Part shown: one piece after another, positions 35,101-39,695 of the stretch
How the letters are laid out: each line of letters opens with the position of its first letter
How positions within the stretch are numbered: position 1 is the stretch's first letter
Source of the DNA: Helcococcus sueciensis DSM 17243
GTDB taxonomy: Bacteria > Bacillota > Clostridia > Tissierellales > Peptoniphilaceae
Assembly: GCF_000423145.1 (NCBI RefSeq)
Contig: NZ_AUHK01000020.1
Coordinates: 1-39,695, forward strand
Direction of reading: 5' to 3'
DNA: 39,695 bases
Position numbers and translations under genes: made by a program
Notes under the pieces: generated by a model
The model's database searches: none
Told to the model about the DNA's origin: nothing
What the model saw: only the letters and a program-made list of their open reading frames with translations

Positions 35101-35596
35101 CCAGCTCCATAGAAGCATTTGGATTTTCTTTTGCTATCTTATTATATTTAGCCTTAGCTTCTTCTGTTTCTTTAGTTACTTTTTCAAGATTTTCTTTAGC
35201 TTCTATTTGATTTGATTTTGCTTTTTCTAATTCATCTTTTGCTGTGTTTAGTTTTTCTTGACTAATGTTTAAATTATTAGAAGCTTTTTGTGTATTTTCA
35301 GAAGCTCCCTCTAAACTCTTTTGTTTTTCATCAAGTTTTAATTCTTCTTTAGTATTGTCAAGATCTTCTTTTTTATTTTTAATCTCTTGTTCACTTTTTT
35401 CTATATTTTCTTCAGCTTCTAATATATTTGAAGGAGCTAATCTACTATATTTTTCAAATTTATTGTTTTCTGTATTTGAAAAAGTTTTTGCTTCTACATA
35501 TGCTTGTACAGATACATTACTAACTAGTGTACCAACTAAAGTGGTAGCAATAGCCGCTTTAAAACTAATTTTCTTAAAGCTTTTTGAATTTTTCAT
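32165..35596 (-). CDS. Coiled-coil surface protein with a central CAP domain and NPKTG signal (SEC10/PgrA-like)
   Basis: 1143 residues. A signal peptide (~1-36) is followed by a long Lys/Glu/Ala coiled coil (~58-400). A CAP/SCP-like domain (~405-630) comes next, then a second long coiled coil (~640-985), a small beta domain (~1000-1075), a Lys/Pro stretch, NPKTGDS at ~1109 and a membrane anchor. The CAP core shows HSGNWGVNH, INGENLSWGGG, WYTSEKAIYD and GVVGHYTNL, which supply the His/Glu set of the family cleft. The layout resembles SEC10/PgrA surface-exclusion proteins of streptococci and enterococci. CAP domains may bind lipids or metals; the function here is unknown. A G-rich SD precedes the start. 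Confidence 0.88.
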   Translation of the reverse strand: MKNSKSFKKISFKAAIATTLVGTLVSNVSVQAYVEAKTFSNTENNKFEKYSRLAPSNILEAEENIEKSEQEIKNKKEDLDNTKEELKLDEKQKSLEGASENTQKASNNLNISQEKLNTAKDELEKAKSNQIEAKENLEKVTKETEEAKAKYNKIAKENPNASMELEEAKKSLEKSEMDLTSKKEALAEAKNKEELAKSELEEKQKESETAKAEMEKVEKDLENKITEKYNAEKSLEEAKANLEKLTKDNQEYDDAKEEVNQAQNKLDKINEDLKDFKSKLDQAKENETKKESQLEEKQKALEEIKHEKNEYEKEHKRLSENVESAKAKVDTLSKELDNKKELENQSQESLNNAKEDIRKSDFELNKAKEELSNAKENTAKATEEKNKADELVEAAKVAVETAKKNMTLSDAEIQKAKELWNEGSKGFYETMGSQRALEQMETNFVVQGDTKPIKDYTKTGDEKDATSLENMKIAIETLKEGNDLRVKGDNNFDPMSALKITDELMAAAQINANYSSNADNGHSGNWGVNHAINGENLSWGGGSPYTRSSASWYTSEKAIYDVDPSGKSGVVGHYTNLMKKEFLYTGFATTTNAPRYYISHAQVFGRGTSDQDYTYEEYKDRFMKYYNDLKQRKEGVNPEGQESYDKALAELKEAEKKQSEENEKLKLAQDAENSKKEAVDNAEKEKDDNIAKSNEVEKQLEDAKKATQEAQENLNTAKSNQNIAEEALDKHIEANLDLNNKILNIEKEVKKAEDELNVAKESTTKAQKSLEEKNKEKTIAEEGLEKAKEDLSKINEDISKATEDLENAKQKLEKSKTDLTKSQEAKDKANKDFQNKEKSKEEAVNKYQEAQKEVKTKAEEEKESQNALDEAKKKYEQVKSANEELTEALKNYEDKLDQKNKAETTKVEADALVSKKEKEVDDAKKSLKEAKENLESAKLVKKQAEETFKEAEAILADKEKEYKKAVANEINARVEAMQLLKIIKGDKSEITKESVEDLILGANGSLKYFTGISIDGKFIPADEFISNEGSTIVNVLSKYWNTLGLGKHTFQFNYTYGKSPVGSFTIVKNTETEKPTKPSKSKKPTKQRIGHKTMKPSKSIKGKNAKSRKNPKTGDSFGLLSYGIILASSLLAYTRISKKRDEE

Positions 35597-35911
35597 AAAA
35601 TATCCCCCCTAAAATTCCTATATGATATTTTCAAATATATAATTCAAGCAATTACCTTCTTGTTTTTAAATAACTTTCTTTGAAAATTATTCAATTTTCA
35701 TATTTGATATATAATTAACTTTAACAGTTTAATTATATGTTATTTTTATTTTTTATTCAATATATAATGCATATTTAAATGAATACATCTTAGTATTTTT
35801 ATTTTCATCTATATTTTCAATTATATCTATTCAATATCCCGTTATTTTGCGATAAAAAAAGCATCTAATAGTTTATAGATGCTCTTGTTTTAAATCTCTT
35901 ATTTAATTCAT
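35597..35911. other. Intergenic region with terminator, otherwise AT-rich
   Basis: AGCATCTA (35860-35867) pairs with TAGATGCT (35876-35883). Read on the minus strand this hairpin is followed by a T-run and ends the DUF4177-like gene. The remaining ~220 bases upstream of the CAP protein gene are AT-rich and should contain its promoter. I see no ORF worth reporting. Confidence 0.7.
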
Positions 35912-36169
35912 TTAATCAATTCTTTCAAATACCATTGTTGCTTGTATTTTATCTCCACCTAGAAAACCTTTTGATCCAGATGATGATGTAGTTATAGTGT
36001 GTAATCTATACCCTAAAGCTGCCTGTTTATTTATTGTTCTTTGTAAATTTGTTAAACTATTAATTCCTGATCCTGTTCCTAAAAGCTTTTCTGTAAGTAC
36101 TACTTGTAAAACAACATATTTATCCATTCCTACGCTACTTGATTTACCAACTTCATCATCCCAAAACAT
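35912..36169 (-). CDS. Small DUF4177-like protein
   Basis: 85 residues from the ATG at 36169 (MFWDDEVGKSSSVGMDKYVV). The frame stays open up to 36325 and would add a hydrophobic stretch, but a clear terminator for msrAB lies inside that extension and SD AAAGGAG sits before 36169, so the short form is preferred. KYVVLQVVLTEKLL followed by LQRTINKQAALGYRLHTITTS and IQATMVFERI fits the DUF4177-type fold ('yeYkvv.....l...ln..g..Gw.l......'). Cytosolic; role unknown. Confidence 0.7.
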   Translation of the reverse strand: MFWDDEVGKSSSVGMDKYVVLQVVLTEKLLGTGSGINSLTNLQRTINKQAALGYRLHTITTSSSGSKGFLGGDKIQATMVFERID

Positions 36170-36259
36170 ATTAAGTTTTCTCCTTTTAACAAATAAATTT
36201 TTATTATTATACATTAAAAATATAAATAAGTAAATAAATAACAATAGCAAAACAAAAAG

Positions 36260-36289
36260 TTGCAAATACATTTTTATGCATTTACAACT
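36260..36289 (-). terminator. Terminator of msrAB
   Basis: On the minus strand GTTGTAAATGCAT (36277-36289) pairs with ATGTATTTGCAAC (36260-36272), 13 bp with two G-U pairs and an AAAA loop, then TTTTTGTTTT. It lies 37 bases after the msrAB stop and shows that the long form of the next ORF is not the real gene. Confidence 0.85.
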
Positions 36290-36325
36290 CTTATATATAT
36301 TTAATTGAAAAAAATTATTTTCCAT

Positions 36326-37465
36326 TTATTTTATAATATGTGTCAAATACCCATATCCTTCTTTTTCCATATCCTCCAAAGGAATGAATCTTATAGATGC
36401 GCTATTTATACAAAATCTTAATCCGCCAGATTCCTTTGGTCCATCATCAAATACATGTCCTAAATGTGAATCTCCAGATCTACTTCTAACTTCTGTTCTC
36501 TCCATATTAAAACTAAAATCTTTATGATAAGTGACTACTTCTTTAGAAATTGGTTTTGTAAATGACGGCCAACCACAACCAGAATCATATTTATCCGTTG
36601 AACCAAATAATGGTTCTCCTGTTGCAACATCCACATATATCCCCTTCTCTTTGTTATCCCAATACTCATTTGAAAATGCATGTTCTGTATCATTTTCTTG
36701 TGTAACCCTGTATTGAGCTTCTGTCAATTTCTTTTTTAATTCCTCATCTGAAGGTTTTGGATATTTTGATTGGTCAATAATAATTTCATTCGCTTTTGAA
36801 ATATCAATATGACAATATCCATTTGGATTTTTCTTTAAATAGTCTTGATGATATTCTTCGGCTTCATAGAAATTTTCTAATTTTTGAACTTCTACAACTA
36901 TTTTATCTTTATATTTTTCTTGCTCTTTTTTCAGTCTTTCTTCGATTATTTTTCTTTCATTTTCATCTGTAAAATAAACACCAGATCTATATTGCGTACC
37001 TCTGTCATTTCCTTGTTTATTCAAACTTGTCGGATCTACAACTAAAAGATAATAATCTAGTATTTTCTCCAATGAAATTTTTTCTGGATCATAGTCAACT
37101 TTTACAGTCTCAGCATGTTCTGTATTTTTGTACAAAACATCTTCATAAGTTGGATTTTCAGTGTTTCCATTTGCATATCCACTTACAACATCTGCTACTC
37201 CATAAACTTTTTCCATATATGCTTCAACACCCCAGAAACATCCACCGGCTAAATATATTGTTTTTAATTTTGTTTTAGAATAATCTATTGAATCATTTGG
37301 ATTTTCATCATTATTTTCATTTTGATGTTGACTAATAATTTCATCTATTTGTTTTCTTATTTCATCTTTCTTTTTCTCATCACTGTTTGTTACATCTCTT
37401 TTGCTTGTACATGCTGTAATTGAAAAAATAACTGCAAATACGATTAATAAAAATCTCTTTTTCAT
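36326..37465 (-). CDS. msrAB: MsrAB fusion lipoprotein, methionine sulfoxide reductase
   Basis: 379 residues. The lipobox ITAC gives Cys19 as lipid anchor, then a ~50-residue Lys/Glu/Asn linker. The MsrA domain has its catalytic Cys76 in [12 protein letters not shown]. The MsrB domain follows: [26 protein letters not shown] and the catalytic Cys in [10 protein letters not shown]. The MsrB zinc CxxC pairs are absent, as in many secreted forms. It repairs both S- and R-methionine sulfoxide in surface proteins. It lies 17 bases downstream of ccdA, which can pass electrons across the membrane. Unlike Neisseria PilB, it has no thioredoxin domain. Confidence 0.95.
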   Translation of the reverse strand: MKKRFLLIVFAVIFSITACTSKRDVTNSDEKKKDEIRKQIDEIISQHQNENNDENPNDSIDYSKTKLKTIYLAGGCFWGVEAYMEKVYGVADVVSGYANGNTENPTYEDVLYKNTEHAETVKVDYDPEKISLEKILDYYLLVVDPTSLNKQGNDRGTQYRSGVYFTDENERKIIEERLKKEQEKYKDKIVVEVQKLENFYEAEEYHQDYLKKNPNGYCHIDISKANEIIIDQSKYPKPSDEELKKKLTEAQYRVTQENDTEHAFSNEYWDNKEKGIYVDVATGEPLFGSTDKYDSGCGWPSFTKPISKEVVTYHKDFSFNMERTEVRSRSGDSHLGHVFDDGPKESGGLRFCINSASIRFIPLEDMEKEGYGYLTHIIK

Positions 37466-37482
37466 ATTTTTCTATTTCCCAT

Positions 37483-38199
37483 CTAATTAAATAAATTGTT
37501 GAAAAACGCTGTTACTTTTGGTAATTGGTTACTCATTAACACTATTCCCATTAAGGCTATTAAAATACCACCAATTCGCTTAATCGTAATTAAATGTTTT
37601 TCAAAAAATTTAAATTTATTCATCAATACACTTGATGCGATTGCCATTATTAAAAATGGTATCATCAAGCCTATTGAATAAATCAGCATTAAAAATGCTC
37701 CATAAAATTGCTGTCCACTACTCGCAGACGTCAACAAGACAGCGGCTAAAACAGGCCCAACACATGGTGTCCATCCTAAACTGAATGATATCCCCATTAA
37801 ATATGTCCCTAAAGCTTTTTTCTTATCATTCTTAAATCTAATTCCTTTGATTTTATTTATTTTTTCAAAGTGAATTAAGTCCATTTGATGAATACCAAGT
37901 AAAAATACTAAAAATCCGGAAATTATAATTACCCATTTGTTATTCAATATCTTTCCTATTATTCCTGCTCCAAAACCTAAAATAACAAAACTAGTTGAAA
38001 GGCCTAGAACAAATGCCATCGTCTTTATAATGGCTCCTTTATTAATTTCAAATCTTCCAATTTTAATTTTTTTATATTCCCCTGATTCATCCGTCATGAA
38101 TCCAATATATGCTGGTATCAAAGGAAATGTACATGGTGCAAAAAATGATAAAAATCCAGCTATAAATACTGAACTTATTAATAATTCATTTTGTATCAT
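37483..38199 (-). CDS. ccdA: CcdA-family thiol-disulfide electron transporter
   Basis: 238 residues with six membrane helices. The two redox cysteines lie in [13 protein letters not shown] (Cys23) and [13 protein letters not shown] (~Cys146), the hallmark of CcdA. It moves reducing power from cytosolic thioredoxin to the outside. Located between an ADP-ribosylglycohydrolase gene (22 bases upstream) and msrAB (17 bases downstream), it most likely feeds MsrAB. In streptococci such pairs include an extracellular thioredoxin-like lipoprotein, which is not present here. Confidence 0.92.
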   Translation of the reverse strand: MIQNELLISSVFIAGFLSFFAPCTFPLIPAYIGFMTDESGEYKKIKIGRFEINKGAIIKTMAFVLGLSTSFVILGFGAGIIGKILNNKWVIIISGFLVFLLGIHQMDLIHFEKINKIKGIRFKNDKKKALGTYLMGISFSLGWTPCVGPVLAAVLLTSASSGQQFYGAFLMLIYSIGLMIPFLIMAIASSVLMNKFKFFEKHLITIKRIGGILIALMGIVLMSNQLPKVTAFFNNLFN

Positions 38200-38221
38200 G
38201 AGACCACCTTAAATTTTATTC

Positions 38222-39016
38222 TTATATTTCCATACCATATTTATTTTCAAATTCTAGTAAAATATCAAGTAATTGTTTGTTTAAAAATTTTAATGCTTGT
38301 TTACGTATATCTGTTGGAACCCCATAATATGCTTCCGCAACAGCTCCACATATAGCTGCTACTGTATCACTATCTCCTCCGATTGATATAGCATTTCTAA
38401 TAGAATCTTCAAAGTCAACAGATTCAAAAAATGATTGTAAAGCTTGAGGCACGGTGTCTTGTGATGTTTCATTAAACTTATAGGTTTCTCTAATATCATC
38501 CAATTTAAAATCTAATGAATAATAATTATCTTTTATATAATCTTTTATTTCTGAAATACTCTTTCCTGTTTTAGCAAGAAATATAGCAACAGCAGTAGCT
38601 TCTGCTCCTTTTATTCCTTCTGGATGATTATGAGTTACTTCAGTAACAAGTTTGGATAAAACTTTCGCTTCTTCTAAACTTTCAGCAGCAAATCCAGCTG
38701 CACTAACCCTCATAGCTGCACCATTACCGAAGCTATTATATGGTTTAGGATTATCTGAAAACATCCACTGATAAAATCTCCCACCATATCCACAATCAGG
38801 ATATTCTCTACCAATCTCCTGCATAAATTTAACTGTATTTTCTGATAATTCACTATAGTTTTCTTTACTTTCTAAAATAGCTTTAGCAATTGCTAAAGTC
38901 ATAATACTGTCATCTGTTGGAAAGCATTCATATGTGAAAAATTCAAATTCTTTACTTCTATGATTATTGAACTCAAATCTTGATCCAACAATATCTCCAA
39001 TTATTGCACCTAACAT
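38222..39016 (-). CDS. Second ADP-ribosylglycohydrolase-family protein
   Basis: 264 residues. MLGAIIGDIVGSRFEFNNHR opens the family fold, PTDDSIMTLAIAKA and GGDSDTVAAICGAVAEAYYG carry the metal-binding Asp/Thr residues, and FGNGAAMRVSAAGFAA is also conserved. It is shorter than and different from the PTS-linked member, so the two are not a recent duplication. It heads the ccdA-msrAB unit on the minus strand, with SD AAGGTG near the ATG. The substrate may be ADP-ribosylated protein or a small ADP-ribose compound; the link to redox repair is by position only. Confidence 0.9.
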   Translation of the reverse strand: MLGAIIGDIVGSRFEFNNHRSKEFEFFTYECFPTDDSIMTLAIAKAILESKENYSELSENTVKFMQEIGREYPDCGYGGRFYQWMFSDNPKPYNSFGNGAAMRVSAAGFAAESLEEAKVLSKLVTEVTHNHPEGIKGAEATAVAIFLAKTGKSISEIKDYIKDNYYSLDFKLDDIRETYKFNETSQDTVPQALQSFFESVDFEDSIRNAISIGGDSDTVAAICGAVAEAYYGVPTDIRKQALKFLNKQLLDILLEFENKYGMEI

Positions 39017-39487
39017 AATACACCTTCTTTCCTTTAATTAAACACTTTTTAAACTCTTAAATTTTATTATTCTGATCTACAAATATAGTATGATTATACC
39101 CCAAAAATATATCATCTATATATGTAGAACCTATGTGCATAAATATTACAATAAAAAATATATATGAAGTTTTGTAATGTTAAAATACAAACCATCGTCT
39201 ATGAAATAACTATTAACATATTGTAATATAGCGACAAATCTCTATTTTTCCTAATTTATGAAAACCATATCATGAGTTCTTTACCCATTAAATAAAGTTT
39301 CTTTCTAATAAATAAGGTTTTTTATTGTAAAATGGTATAATTAAGATGTATCAAATAAACAATAAAGACTAACTATATGAAGTCAAGTATAAAATAAATA
39401 ACTTTATGAAAGATATACCAAAAGACAATTTAATAAAAATTTGCATGACAAATAAGCCTTAATAAAAGGCTAGTTTAAAAGATGAAG
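39017..39487. other. 471-base gap before the IS110-family end
   Basis: Contains the upstream region of the ADP-ribosylglycohydrolase gene and an AT-rich stretch with a TATAAT-like box near 39335. A short hairpin AGCCTT / AAGGCT (39455-39471) lies 16 bases beyond the transposase stop and may be part of the IS end. I see no supported gene. Confidence 0.4.
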
Positions 39488-39695
39488 TTAAGTCTGAGGA
39501 ACAAATTGAGTGTTTGTTTTAAGTAATTTAAAAATAACTCTAATTAGCTTTTTAGCAACGTGTGTAAGAGCAACGAAGTGGTGTTTACCTTCCTTTCTCT
39601 TTCTCTGATAATATTCTTTAAAGCAAGGATCTCTCATAGCTACTAACCTAGCAGCATTGAGGAAAGCCCATCTAAGATATGGAGAGCCACGTTTA
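39488..39695 (-). CDS. IS110-family transposase, C-terminal 68 residues (partial)
   Basis: The frame enters from beyond the right edge and stops at TAA 39488-39490. KRGSPYLRWAFLNAARLVAM, KEYYQRKRKEGKHHFVALTH and VAKKLIRVIFKLLKTN are the conserved tail of IS110/IS116/IS902 DEDD transposases (the KRGs..LR.al..aA domain). IS110 elements use a bridge RNA from a flanking non-coding end; which end cannot be checked because most of the element is outside the window. Confidence 0.9.
   Translation of the reverse strand, partial: KRGSPYLRWAFLNAARLVAMRDPCFKEYYQRKRKEGKHHFVALTHVAKKLIRVIFKLLKTNTQFVPQT

Noticed and set aside
36170-36325. N-terminal extension of the DUF4177-like ORF with a hydrophobic helix
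   Set aside because: The msrAB terminator lies within it and the good SD is at the internal ATG 36169.
1-39695. tRNA, rRNA or prophage structural genes
   Set aside because: I saw no tRNA T-loop pattern, no rRNA-like conserved stretch and no capsid, tail or integrase gene; the ImmA-type pair is the only phage/ICE-like sign.

Overview
The window is very AT-rich, with Gram-positive style Shine-Dalgarno sites, sortase-anchored surface proteins ending in NP(K/R)TGD signals, an MsrAB lipoprotein, a CcdA and PTS genes. This points to a host-associated anaerobic coccus of the Firmicutes, most likely Peptoniphilaceae (Anaerococcus or Peptoniphilus type). The genus is inferred from gene content and was not tested by any search. 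The segment lies between two insertion-sequence ends: an IS256-family transposase 3' end on the left and an IS110-family transposase 3' end on the right.

Layout. 1-391: IS256-family end and a terminator. 392-5566 (-): giant G5-domain surface protein. 6133-7930 (+): lipoprotein plus membrane protein of unknown role. 7995-10977 (-): YkvI-like transporter, a short coiled-coil ORF, a CruF/DUF422-like membrane protein and a small membrane protein. 11134-12021 (+): AbiF/Abi_2 HEPN protein that seems to start at ATT and is flanked by RNA hairpins. 12206-15266 (-): nitrilase-family protein, two half-size chromate-family transporters, a sirtuin and YjdM. 15529-20337 (-): beta-helix/Cna-B surface protein. 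20579-21580 (+): lipase-like hydrolase. 22007-25094 (+): five-gene cassette (XRE repressor, ImmA protease, Y-family polymerase, YolD-like protein, unknown 93-aa protein) behind a strong promoter full of GACTTW repeats. 25252-25993 (-): GNAT acetyltransferase and a broken XRE gene. 26248-30118 (+): RNA antiterminator/terminator switch, a LicT-like gene out of frame at a poly-A run near its start, a beta-glucoside-type PTS permease, and an ADP-ribosylglycohydrolase. 30270-32051 (-): a GH38-like remnant, a class II Fic protein with an inverted repeat in its promoter, and an orphan ORF fragment. 32165-35596 (-): coiled-coil/CAP-domain surface protein. 35912-39016 (-): DUF4177-like protein, MsrAB, CcdA and a second ADP-ribosylglycohydrolase. 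39488-39695 (-): IS110-family transposase end.

Themes. Three large wall-anchored proteins share the non-canonical NPxTG signal and dominate the coding mass. Two probable defence or stress modules are visible: AbiF with flanking structured RNA, and the ImmA-controlled mutagenic polymerase cassette. NAD/ADP-ribose/AMP chemistry recurs (sirtuin, two ADP-ribosylglycohydrolases, Fic). CcdA and lipoprotein MsrAB form an extracytoplasmic methionine-sulfoxide repair pair. Several genes are decaying or possibly switchable: the antiterminator frameshift, the AbiF start codon, the XRE remnant and the GH38 remnant. No tRNA, rRNA or CRISPR array was seen.
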